This document shows, one piece after another, positions 21,023 through 31,239 of a stretch of 38,379 nucleotides of DNA. Under the pieces are notes generated by a model. It searched no databases. It was not told the origin of the DNA and was given only the letters and a program-made list of their open reading frames with translations. This stretch comes from Lindgomyces ingoldianus (Eukaryota > Ascomycota > Dothideomycetes > Pleosporales > Lindgomycetaceae). Location of the stretch: assembly GCF_010093535.1 (NCBI RefSeq), contig NW_022985182.1:1-38379 (forward strand), written 5' to 3'. Positions within the stretch are counted from its first letter, which is position 1. Every line of letters begins with the position of its first letter. Position numbers and translations under genes: made by a program.

Positions 21023-21932
21023 TAACAGGTTGGCTGGCCACACGGGTTAGCCGGCCACTTTTGCTAAGCCCCTACTAAAACCACTCTATTCTAGCGCAAA
21101 ACAGCCCACTTTAGCCCTGTATAAAGCAATATAACACAAGATATTATGTAAAGTCTACTTTTACTACTTTCTTACATATACGCAAGTTATGCCTAGTCTA
21201 ATTACACTACTTACATTACCTTTAACTTAGCTTACTTTTTTTAGTGTGTAACTATGTTTTTAGCTTTTTCTTATTACTACGCGCTCTAAACTCTTTTAAA
21301 GTAGTTAAATAAGCTCTATTCTTAACTATTAAGGTTCTTTCTGCCTAAATTTACTTTCTTTTATGTAATCTATGTTGTGTGGCAGCCTTATTTGCTGCTT
21401 AAAGCTTTATAATCTTCTTTTACACTAATACTAGCTTATGCGTAATAATTACTGCCCTCTTTAAGACCTTTTTAAAGGCCTTTACTATAGATTTTAGTAA
21501 GCTATTTACATGCTTTTAAATTCTTACTTTTATAAGCATTAATTATTAGCAGAGCTTGCTCTGCTTATTATATTCGGGTTTGCAGAACAAAAAGCTGAGC
21601 AGAATCTCCTCTTTTGGACGCGCTAGTTAGTTAGAATTTCTTCGGATAAACCCCGGTAACGCTGTTTCTCTGTCACCTTATGTGTTTCTTATATTCTTTT
21701 TTGAAAAAAATGTATACCTAATGTAAGTGCACCTTTATGCTAATTTGCATGCAGTTTGCTCTAGCATGCGTTGTGTAAAACATGTTTAAATTATGGTTAG
21801 TTGCGTCTGTTCCACCTCTCTAGCCACATCGGTGTGTCGGGGATTGGCATCAGCCACATTGGTGTGTCGAGGATTGGCATCAGCCGCATCGGTGTGTCGG
21901 GGATTGGCATCAGCTGCATCGGTGTGTCGGGG
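21023..21932 (+). repeat. Repeat D, copy 1 (unidentified)
   Basis: It begins with a pair of direct 12-bp motifs (TTGGCTGGCCAC, TTAGCCGGCCAC) and continues through AT-rich mutated sequence that matches 35705-36470 in parts, for example TATGCCTAGTCTAATT, the ACGCGCTC(T)AAAC-type block and TTGCTGCTTAAAGC. The last 350 bp are less mutated and match the heavily mutated 37700-37930. It ends in a 30-bp tandem repeat into which F2 inserted. No ORF or element class is recognisable. Confidence 0.6.
21824..21932 (+). repeat. 30-bp tandem repeat, 3.6 copies
   Basis: Units at 21824-21853, 21854-21883, 21884-21913 and a partial 21914-21932. Each contains GGTGTGTCGGGGATTGGCAT with one or two transitions. 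F2 interrupts the fourth unit; the sequence after F2 (35683) starts ATTAGCA, consistent with its continuation. A mutated single unit is at about 37907-37940. Confidence 0.85.
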
Positions 21933-21971
21933 TGTCAGATATGCGCACCTACTGTCAAGACAGGAGGAACG
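21933..21971 (+). mobile_element. Element F2, left piece
   Basis: Begins TGTCAGAT and matches the first 39 bases of F3 (35917). It is preceded by cgggg (21928-21932), which recurs after the right piece (35678-35682). It is cut by the full A element, whose target duplication gaacg is 21967-21971. Confidence 0.85.
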
Positions 21972-22560
21972 TGTTACGGTCTATGGTTGGACCAGCGTAA
22001 CTCCACCGACAGTGCTCCACAATCTAGCTGGATTGGGGCAGGGCTCGCTTAGAAACCAGTCGGAGGACACGGAGGCAGCGCAGCTGCCCGAGATCATGGA
22101 AGAATGCGTCGTCTAATAGGAAGACGAGCCCAGGGAGCTAGAGGGAGCTTAAGAGAGCTCCTCTTGGCAGGCTCCCCTAAGCTCCCGCTAACTCCTCTTA
22201 GCGCCCTAGCACATGTATATAGTTCCTACATTAAACAACTTTTAAAAGGCGTGTTTAATGTTTAGTTTATTTATTACATAGACTAAGTAGCATTTAGCTT
22301 TTTAAAGAGCTATAATACTATTTATATATCTTACACTATATATACCTCTAACCCTGTCCCACAAGGACTGTTTAACCCTGGCCTCCCTACTGCCGCACAT
22401 AGGGCAAACTACAATCCAGTCACTCTATACCACCCTCTATTAGCCTAATAGCCTGTACGTAGAACTGTACACCCTACTAGATTAGCCTCTTCTACCTGTC
22501 CTACTTCCCCTCTAGGAATACTAGAAGACCTAAGTGCTTCCTAAAGCAAGGATTATAACA
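21972..22560 (+). repeat. 5' LTR of A-2
   Basis: 589 bp, TGTTAC...TATAACA. It aligns to the 3' LTR (34740-35328) over the full length; the differences I checked are transitions and most mutated states are in this copy. It encodes the ECVV-ending peptide at 21973-22116. Confidence 0.92.
22216..22258 (+). promoter_or_regulatory. A-2 LTR TATA box and proposed transcript start / self-primer
   Basis: TATATA (22216-22221) is 35 nt before GTGTTTAA (22251-22258). GTGTTTAA is the exact reverse complement of TTAAACAC, the first eight bases after the LTR (22561-22568). The same arrangement is in the 3' LTR (35019-35026). Confidence 0.6.
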
Positions 22561-22568
22561 TTAAACAC
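22561..22568 (+). promoter_or_regulatory. Proposed self-priming primer-binding site of A-2
   Basis: TTAAACAC directly after the 5' LTR. There is no TGG as needed for tRNA priming. It pairs with GTGTTTAA in the LTR. Confidence 0.55.
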
Positions 22569-22899
22569 TAACCCTTTTAAAAAGTATAGCAACTTTACAA
22601 CATAATTTAGATTCTAACATAGCCTACGCTGTGCTATTAGGATCTACAGAAGTTTCTACCTAAAGTAAAGCTGTTCTTGCAGAATAGATTAACTTAATCT
22701 AAGACAACATTAAAGAACTCTAGTAAATTAGTAATAAGGTTAGTAAGTTACTAAAACTTAAATAAAAAATAAATAACTTTTGCTAGAAAACTATAAATTT
22801 ATAAAACTTTTTACCTTTTATTAACCCCTACAAGGCTACTACCTAAGCCTACTAGATATATAAACTACAAGTAGAGCTAGCTAAAGTTTAAAATATCTT

Positions 22900-23750
22900 A
22901 ACAGATAAAGCAAGTGTTACTGCTAAAAGGGCCTTAAGACTAGCCTCTTTAAAGCTTTTTAAAAAATTATTAAAAGACCTTTAACTATTCTTTACTAGAT
23001 GCCACCTTTATATGTAATATAATAAGGGAGCATTTTAAACTAACGCAGAAATAATCTTCTAAATAAGATTACACTTAGAAAGCCCCCCTACAATCTAGTT
23101 CTAACTCTACACTAATAATTAGATAGACTTTAAAGCTAATAGCGCACTACTTAACTCTAAAACTAAGAAAGTATTTAGTAGTGTTAAAAACTTTAAAGCA
23201 GCTCTATTAGCTATCTATAAGACCCTAGACAAAAAAAGAATTGCAGCTAACTAACTAGACAATATAAGACAGGGCAGCAGGCTAGTCTAAAACTATGCAG
23301 CGTGTTTTAGGGAGCAAATAGCCATCTGCAGATAGAATAACTAGAAAGCCCTATGCTGCATGTTTTATAACAGACTAAACAACAAAGTAAAAGATAAGTT
23401 TATGCACATAAACTAACTAACTACTTTTAAAGAATATATTAAAAAAGTAACAACTTATAATAATTACTATAAAGAATGTAAAAGAAAAAAGAAATTAAAA
23501 GAAACCTTCTAAAAGCTAAAGTTTATTCTTAAGAAAAAAAGCTTTTATAATATAATAAAAAGCTAATAAACTTTAGTTATGCAAAGCATATATAAAGCCC
23601 CCCCTTTAAAAAGAGCTAAGTTTTAAGACGTAATAGGCTGCCTCTAACAAAGGAATAATAAAAATAGCTAGAGGATAAGGCCTGCCTAAACTATAGAAAA
23701 GTAGGACATTTCTGCTAAAACTGCCTAGACTTTTAGAAGGGGGAGAATAA
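22900..23750 (+). pseudogene. Broken gag of A-2
   Basis: Reading through stops gives a retrotransposon gag domain: LRLASLKLF at about 22930, LFFTRCHLYM, NAEIIF-IRLHLE near 23045, NYAACFREQIAICR near 23295, FYNRLNNKVKDKFMHIN near 23360 and TFKEYIKKVTTYNNYYKE near 23430. A CCHC zinc knuckle follows at 23683-23724 (CLNYRKVGHFC-NC, with the second Cys changed to Tyr by TGT to TAT). This is the nucleocapsid-type RNA-binding end of Gag. Stops are TAG/TAA only. The start codon was not placed; the N-terminal part (22600-22900) is too degraded to read with confidence. Confidence 0.8.
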
Positions 23751-24379
23751 AAATACTACTGTAATAATAAAAGCTATTACTAGTAAATATAGCCTTATAG
23801 ATAAGAAAATATAAGAAAAACTAAATAATAGACTTTACTAGAGATGCAGAGGAAACTATTTTTTAAATAACTGTTTTAAACTATATTAGAAGGTAGTTAT
23901 TTAAAATTTTAGCAGCCTTAATATAGTGTTGCAGGACCTTATAATTCTTAAGAGATATAGAGAAGAGACTTAGATCTAAGGATATATTATAAATGTCTAA
24001 AAAGGGGAAAAATAGTTTCTCTTCTAAGACTAAACTCTTAGTACTTTAGTAAAAGAACTTTCCTAACAGTTTTAGAGATGCAAGTGCTAGAAGTGCAGGT
24101 TATAACATAACTACTTAAGTAATTATATAGTCTTACTTTACTAAATAAACATTAGCAACAACTACTTAACATTTAACATTATATAAAGAATAGCTAAAGT
24201 TAAATATAACATTATAAATAAAAAAAAGTAATAGTAATTTTTTACTAAAATTAAAGATTAAAAGCTATAATAGCTAGGTAAACCTGCTAGGTTTAAGGTA
24301 CTATAACTAGCGCCTAAAAAACCTAAGACACTGCTTCTAAGCTTAGCAATTTCTAGAAAGGCTCTTACAATACAACAGA

Positions 24380-25569
24380 ATTACAGACAATGTGTCCTCT
24401 GTAGAAACAGCACCTATAGCACAAACAGTTGCTAATAGAAAGAGCACCCTGTACAGCTTGTACAAACAAAGGAATACCCTTAGTAGACCTAAAAAAGTCC
24501 CCTTAACACGTTACATAGACCTAACAATTGTCTATATCCTTAGTACTAATGCACATAACAGTATTGCATTAAGCATTAGAACAACAAACATTAAGCAGGA
24601 TAGTAGCCCACATAGGAAAAGAACTATAATAGTTGCCTATAGCAGAGAACAGCTTTAGCCTGCAAAACTATAAATTGCTACACTTATTAAACAGCTCCTC
24701 CTTACAAACAAGAAGGCTAGATAAAGTGTAATAAATAAAAAAATTATAAGTTCTACTACTTCTAGTAGAAAGTAGTAAAAAAAGAAGACTATCTAACATT
24801 ACATTACTTAGTTAAAGATTATAAATGTAAAGCAGCTAACTACTGCAATTAAGAACATTAAATTTATAAAAAAGAAAAAAATAAGTTTAATAACAACTTA
24901 TAAAACATTAATTTTTACTTCCTTCCTAATAAAAAAGTTAAACACAATATATTAGCAGTAATTATAGTAGGGTAAGAGGCAGAACACAGCCTAACAACTA
25001 CCTTTATGTATAAAGGATGGCCTAGACTAGCCCTTATAGACAGCAGATGTACCTTTACTGCAATAGATAAGAAATAGGTAGACAAACAAAGTATACTATT
25101 CTGCATAAAAAAAAACCTGTTTAAAGTAACCCTTGCTAATGCATTATTAATTAAGTACAGCAGAGGATAGATTAACCTAGAAACCTATAAAAAGGACTTT
25201 AAGACCTCTAACATAAGAGATTAGAGATCTATAAACATACTTAAGCTAAAAGGCAAATATAATATAATTCTAGGCTATAACTAGCTTAGAATGCATAACC
25301 CTGTAATTAATTAAAGAACTATAACTATAGAAACTCCTAACAACTATGCACGCATAACCTAGTTAGCATGCTATAATAATAAATGCCTAGTCTATAAATA
25401 AGCAAAGCAAGGTAGTAGTTACTACTCTAAGAAAAGAAAACTTTAGAAGTTCCCTTACTAAAAGCTAGAAGCTTAGGTAATATAATTAATAAAAAAAGAG
25501 CTTAAGAAAGTCTTTTATAAAATAATTAAAGAAGATAAGGATGTAGAATAGATTAGCATTATCTAAATC
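24380..25569 (+). pseudogene. Broken pol of A-2, first part (protease region)
   Basis: LIDSRCTFTAID at 25033-25068 is the retroviral-type aspartic protease box (D-S-G with Gly to Arg, a G-to-A change). It is followed by ILGYNQLRMHN near 25270, which matches the linker before RT in A'. A chance 88-codon open stretch at 24392-24658 lies upstream in this degraded region; its peptide shows no domain. The frame is cut at 25569 by B2 and resumes at 31235-31240. Confidence 0.7.
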
Positions 25570-25887
25570 TGTCACGATTATGCACGAGTAAGGTTATAGA
25601 GCTTCGCGGAGGTCTAGTTTAATTACTACGTGAGGTATCATGGTAGGTACAAGACGTTGTGTGAGGAACAGGAAAGTTTAGGAGGAAATTAGCAATTAAA
25701 TACTTAGCTTAGAAGTCTAAGCGCTTTAGGTATAAATTAAGCCTGTTCTAGGTTTAGTTAGTGTTAAGGCAGTTTGTGCTTAAGTTTATGTCTGTGTTGT
25801 GTTGTGTTTATGTCAGACGTGCACTAATAATACTCTAGTACGCGTCCGATACGGTTATGTCTGGGATCTGGGGAGGATACTGTGACA
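25570..25887 (-). repeat. 3' LTR of B2
   Basis: 318 bp, TGTCAC...GTGACA. It differs from the 5' LTR at a modest number of sites, all C/T or G/A where I compared them. Confidence 0.92.
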
Positions 25888-25890
25888 GTA

Positions 25891-25901
25891 CCCCCCCTCT
25901 T
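25891..25901 (-). promoter_or_regulatory. Polypurine tract of B2
   Basis: On the minus strand AAGAGGGGGGG, three bases before the 3' LTR, identical to B1. Confidence 0.8.
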
Positions 25902-25904
25902 ATT

Positions 25905-28900
25905 AGGAAGGGAATCCTTCACATTAGTGGTTCTGGCATTAGGTTGTCTTTGTCGGGGTACAGGTTCAGTTTAGATGGGTATTGGGCGTGGAATTAGGTT
26001 ACTGCAGAGTTCTCTTGCAGGGCTTCTGCGGGTTCCTACGACAGTTTGTTGTATCTGGTCTATTTTATAAGGTATTTGTAGGTATGTTTTTTCTTGTTAA
26101 ACTAGATCTGTTTAACGTCTTCCACAATGTATTCTAGTTTGTTGTTTATAATGACAGGTTTAGGTGGCAGGTTTAGCTGTCTAGGTAGATAGTTGGATTT
26201 GGGGGCTGCTTGGCGCAGCAATGATACGTGGAACACAGGGTGTATCTTTATGCTGTCAGGTAGGATTAATTAGTAAGCGTGCAATAAGACTATATAGGCT
26301 ACTGTAAAGGGGCTAAGGTTCTTCTAATTAAGTTTCTTTAATTGTTAGTTTGTTTAGATATTTCTAGCGTCCAGCCAGACCTTCTTGCCAGCTGCATACG
26401 CAGGGGCGGGGGTTTAGGATTAGTTCGCGTACTCTTGTTAAAGAGCTTAAGCCTATGTAAGCTTTTTATAAACATATTTAGATATGTTTTAGATCTTGTT
26501 AATAAGTCTGTTTGCGTCTGTTACTTGTACAGATTAATAAGTTAGTTAGGGGGTATTTAAAGGTAGTTTAAATTCTATTTAGGGGTGGTATCTGTAGTTT
26601 GCTAAGAACAGGGATACTTGCGTTAATTTAGATGTTGTGTTATTAGCTTTAAACTGTGCTGTAGCTAACTATTTTACCTAGTTGTCCTGCTAGTAGTTTG
26701 TGTACGCTTGTAGGACTTATTCTATTACAGTGTTTGCGTTCTTAGTCTGGCTGTCAGTCTCTGGGTGAAAAGCTGTAGATAGATGGGGGACGATTCAGAG
26801 CTGTTTACAGAGTTTGTCCTAGAAGGCTGAGACAAACTGCGTACCTCTGTCTAATATAATTGTGTTAGGCAGGCTATAGTGAACCTATACGTATTAGTAG
26901 AATAACTGGGCTATATTAGGGGCAGTTATAGAGGAACATAGTATTAGGTGTTAATACTTAGTTAAGCAATTAACAACTACTATAATATTTATGTACCCTT
27001 TAGATAGGGGTAGGTCTACAACAAAATTAATTAATATGTCTTTCTAAGCTTGTTTAGGGATTAGGAGCAGTTTAAGCAGGCTATTGTACCTTTCTTAAGA
27101 GGCCTTTGCTTTACAGTAAGTATGGCAACATGATACGTATTAGCGTACAGTATGGAACATGCGGGGCCAGTAGTACTCTCTCTGTAGTAGGTTGAGAGTC
27201 TTTCCTCTGCCTGGGTGTCCTCCAACAGGCGAGTTGTGTACAATTCAGAGTAGTTTAATTCTTAGTTTGTTAGAATTAGGGATTACAAGTTAGTTACAGT
27301 AATACAGCTTGCTATTTTAGTTTTTGCAGTTAGCTAGTGTTACCTTCTTTAACTAACTAGCGCTGTTTTAGAGTAGGTCTAAGGTTTCTTAGATAAATTT
27401 ATTGTTTAGATACTTATTAGCAATAATTTAATTAATTGTCTAATTTGTTTTATTTAGGTTAAGGTCTAAAAATAGCTTAGGTTAGAGTAGAGTTTAGTGT
27501 TAAGCCTTTTGCGCTTCTTTCTAAGCAGGGACGTCTTAGGATCGCCTTGTAAGGGCATCTAGTTTCTCTCTGTCTTAACTAGGATAATAAGTAATCTTAA
27601 AATTAAAACAGGACAGGTATTTAGACTAACAGGCTTGTTAGTAGCTAAGTTGTTTTGTAGTTGCGAAGTACTGCAAGTTCTTATAGTTAGATAGGACCTG
27701 TATCAGATGCGCTGCACCTTCCAGTTTGGGTCGCCATTGTTCAAAGCAGCGTACTATGGCGAGCAATTCCTTGTTGTAGATCTTATAATTGCCTTCTGCA
27801 GGACTCATTCTTTTTAAGAAGTATGCAATAGGCCTAATAGTCCTGTCTGGCTTAGTCTAGGAGAGAACTCCTGCTACTACGTAGTCTGAGGCATTAGCTT
27901 CTACAAGTATTAGTAGTTTAGGGTTAAAGTGGCGGAGTATTAGGGCTTTAGTAAAGGCTTTCTTTAGCTAGTTAAAGGACTGTTAGTAATTTAGGTTAAA
28001 GTTAAATTAGACCCCTTTTTTAGTAAGTGTAATTATAGGGCTTACTAGCTGCAAAAAGTTGTTAATAAATTATTAGTAGAAGTTAGCAAATCCTATAAAG
28101 GCTTAAATGTCCTTTACGTCCTTTAGGTATTGCTAATCTAGCACAGTCTAAACCTTAACAGGGTCTATTTAGATGCTATTTATAGAGATCACATATTCTA
28201 AATACGTGACCTTTAATTAGTGGAACTTGCATTTGTCTATGTTGAGTTGCAGACCTGCTTCTTCTATAGCCTTTAGCACTAGGCGTACATGCTGTTTGTG
28301 CTCTAAAAGGCTATTGCTGTAGATTAGAATATTGTTAATATACGCAGTGCAGAACACGTCTAGGTAGGGTTAGAGTGAGTTGTTTATAAAATGTTAAAAA
28401 GTACTAGGCGTGTTAGCTAAGCTAAAGGGCATCACTAGGTACTTAAATAGTCTGTATTAGGTCTGAAACGCTGTTAGCTACTTGTCGCCCTTTGCTATTC
28501 TTAGCTTGTTAAAGGCAGTAATAATATCTAACTTTATAAAATACTTTGCTTTGCTTAGTTAGCTTAGGGTTTTCTGTAAGAGGGGAATTAGGTATTAGTT
28601 TTTAATAGTAACAGCGTTTAGTCCTTAGTAGTTAACGCAGAATTAGAGCCCACCCCTAGGTTTCTTTACAAATAGTACAGGTGACGCTACTGGTGAGGAG
28701 CTAGCTTGAATAAACCCTTTCTCTAGGTTCTTGTTAAGGTATTTTTAGAGCACTTTTAATTTGTTTAGCAACATCCTATACAGTGGCCTATAACTAGGTT
28801 GTTTGCCAGGCTTAAGGGTTATCTGGTGATTGTACGGACGTTGTATTGGAAGCTTATTAGACTTGTCTTAGGAGAAGACATGCAACAGGTTGTAGTAGTC

Positions 28901-30900
28901 TTAAGGGACTATTATCCTTAGGTTAGTGTGTTTTTAGGGAGCTAAAGCTTGGTCTATATTAGAAATCGTGACTGCGTAGATTTCGTGATCTGGTTGTTGA
29001 GCTAGGGTTACAAACAGGGCAGGTCCTATGTGGCAGATGTCTATCTGCTGTTTAAGTCCTAGTTTGTGTCTAAATTAGGTAGGTAGAGGTTCCTTAAAGG
29101 CTTCCTCTTTTTTAGGTTTAGGCAGTTGTTAAATTATTTTGTGTAGCCTATTTTAGTAAGAGGCCTGGCTTGTTAGCCTTGCTTAGGTAGTTTTTCTTTA
29201 GGTTATTAGGGAGTAGGTCTGGAGACCTTCTGTATTAAGTGCTATTTAGGTGTTGTTTAGATGTAAGCGTAAGCATATGTCTTAGTATTAGGAAGAGTTA
29301 AAGTTTAGAACTTGCTCTTAGTAATTAAAGGCAACCTTGTGCTAATACAGCTATAGTTGTCCTAGGATTAGGTTATGACGTCCTGTGTTTGTTACATAGA
29401 GTTTAATCTGCTCCTTGTAGTGTTAGTGGGTAATTGTAACAGTTGTGGTACAGGAGATAGAACCTTTTTTAAGTTGTTTTCTATTAAATCTAGTTAGGTA
29501 AATTGTTTAGGTAAGTAGTGTTAATTAGAGATTTAGTTTGCGCGCTAGTTCTCTGTTAATGTAACTTATGCTGTTTGCTTTTAAGTTAATAAGAGCCTGT
29601 ATTAGGGCTAATACAGTTCCTTGTTGTAAACATATAGGAATATTAACTTAGTACTTCTAGTTGTTAGTAGGGGACTTAGCCTATAGGTTGGCAGAGATCT
29701 GGTGTTGAATTAGTCCTGGGGGGCGACTTAGCCCTGGGATAAGCCTTTTTGCAGGCTCCCACTGCTATGGCTGCGGCTACGTTGAGAGTGGCGAGGGGGA
29801 TTAGGGCTTGAATACAAGTTAGAGCCCTTGCGGGAACAAGATTGGGATGGCGAGGATCTTTAACAAGTACTAGCAGCGCTACTCGCGCGGACTTAAGGAA
29901 GGGGAATAGAGCAGTTTTAGGAGATATAACTATGCTTGCTGCACTTAAAACATTAACCTTTCTTTCTGCAATCTTTACGCTCTTTAGAACTAACTAGAGC
30001 ATAATTTAAATTAATTTCTATTGCGTTAGGGTCCTTATTTGCAACTGCGCTAGTTTAGGGGCGTATTAGGGCTTGTATAGGGAGGAACCTTATGTTATTA
30101 TTGTAGGTAGCAATTAGGTTCGCATACGCGTTAAGGTTGTTTGGGAGGGGTTCTCCTACTATAGCGCGTTGCAGTTTAGTTGAGAGGGAGTTACGTAGGG
30201 CTGTGATTAGACCTATCTTATTTAGGCCTGTATTAGATGCGAGTTAGCAGAACTTAGTAAAGTGTAAGGTAAAGCTTTTCTTTTCTTATTATAGGGTGTT
30301 TAGGCAACTTAGGGCTGTTAACTCTTTGTTTAGGTCTCTGTAGGTTGCTTGCAGGAACGCTATAAATTAGTCTAGGTTAATAATATCCTTATCTATTAGT
30401 AAGTTAATTAAGGCTGTTACGTTGCAGTTAAGTTAAAAGTAGGCATATAGTAACTAGGAGCGTTTAGAGGGGAATTAGTCTGTGTTTCCTTTAAGTTTGT
30501 ATTAGAGCTTGCGTAGGAAGGAAGGTAGGTCTTTCTGTTTTCTGTTAAACAGCAGGGGATTAGGGAGTTAGTTAGATTTTATTACTAGGTTGGAGGGGTT
30601 ACAGGTTGTAGGCGGCGTTAGGCAGGAGGGAGTTAAGCTATCTCTAGACTTCTGGGTGGGCTTTAAGGCTGGTGAGTTCTTAGTTCTTACTACTATGACA
30701 GGAGTTAAGGCAGAAACAGACTGCTTAATAGCGTAAAGCTGTTCTTTAAAGTCCTTTTAAAGAGCTTTAAAGCTTATGACGTGGTGGCTTTCCTATAGAG
30801 CAAGCGCTTCTTAGAAGGCTTCTTGGCTTACTCTGATAGCTTAGAGTTGTGCAAGTACTAAGCTTATTAGATTAGATTTAGAGGCTATTCTTGGCTAGAG
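25905..30900 (-). pseudogene. Broken gag-pol of B2 with chromodomain
   Basis: Gag has a CCHC knuckle at 29911-29952 (CFKCSKHSYIS-NC; His of the GH pair reads Tyr). A protease-like ALINLKANSISYINRELA follows near 29590. RT: YINNILIYSN near 28316-28342, with both catalytic Asp changed to Asn; LQLNIDKCKFH lies next to it. Integrase holds the block VLCCYTYCK near 27125, and IILDRGTQFV near 26850. The C-terminus is a clear chromodomain at about 26005-26140: EYIVEDVKQI, then HTYKYLIK-TRYNKLS-EPAEAL, with both Trp positions TAG. After it comes YPSKLNLYPDKDNLMPEPLM and the stop. Chromodomains of this type bind methylated H3K9 and steer insertion to heterochromatin, which fits the setting. Confidence 0.85.
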
Positions 30901-30905
30901 TTTTG

Positions 30906-30914
30906 ACACAACGT
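30906..30914 (-). promoter_or_regulatory. Proposed self-priming primer-binding site of B2
   Basis: On the minus strand ACGTTGTGT, starting two bases after the 5' LTR end (30917). It is the exact reverse complement of ACACAACGT inside the LTR (plus-strand ACGTTGTGT at 31001-31009). There is no tRNA-type TGG. Confidence 0.55.
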
Positions 30915-30916
30915 AA

Positions 30917-31234
30917 TGTCACAATTATGCATGAGTAAGGTTATAGAGCTTCGCGGAGGTCTAGTTTAATTACTACGTGAGGTATTATAGTAGGTACAAG
31001 ACGTTGTGTGAGGAACAGGAAAGTTTAGGAGAAAATTAGCAATTAAATACTTAGCTTAGAAGTCTAAGCGCTTTAGGTATGAATTAAGCCTGTTTTAGGT
31101 TTAGTTAGTGTTGAGGCGGTTTGTGCTTAAGTTCATGTCTGTGTCGTGTCGTGTTCGTGTCAGACGTGCACTGATAATACTCCGGTACGCGTCCGATACG
31201 GTTATGTCTGGGATCCGGGGAGGATACCGTGACA
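30917..31234 (-). repeat. 5' LTR of B2
   Basis: 318 bp, TGTCAC...GTGACA; the least mutated B LTR, keeping CpG-rich stretches such as GTGTCGTGTCGTGTTCGTG near 31141-31159. Confidence 0.92.
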
Positions 31235-31239
31235 AAATC

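Larger units (their letters stand above)
25570..31234 (-). mobile_element. Family B chromovirus, complete copy on the minus strand (B2)
   Basis: 5665 bp with two 318-bp LTRs and an exact target duplication aaatc (25565-25569 and 31235-31239), inserted in pol of A-2. All B domains are present in reverse order on the plus strand. It is less mutated than B1 but still broken by TAG/TAA. The plus strand of this block is visibly rich in G and T because the coding strand is rich in A and C. Confidence 0.93.

Noticed and set aside
21793..22116. ORF of 107 codons
   Set aside because: A chimera of the 30-bp tandem repeat, the first 39 bases of F2 and the A-2 LTR. Only its LTR part has a conserved counterpart.
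24392..24658. ORF of 88 codons in A-2
   Set aside because: It lies in degraded pol sequence, has no recognisable domain and no match in the A' copy; a chance open stretch.
26342..26545. ORFs at 26342-26545 (plus) and 27061-27243 (minus) in B2
   Set aside because: The first is a shadow of the antisense pol frame; the second is a short open piece of the broken integrase itself, not a separate gene.
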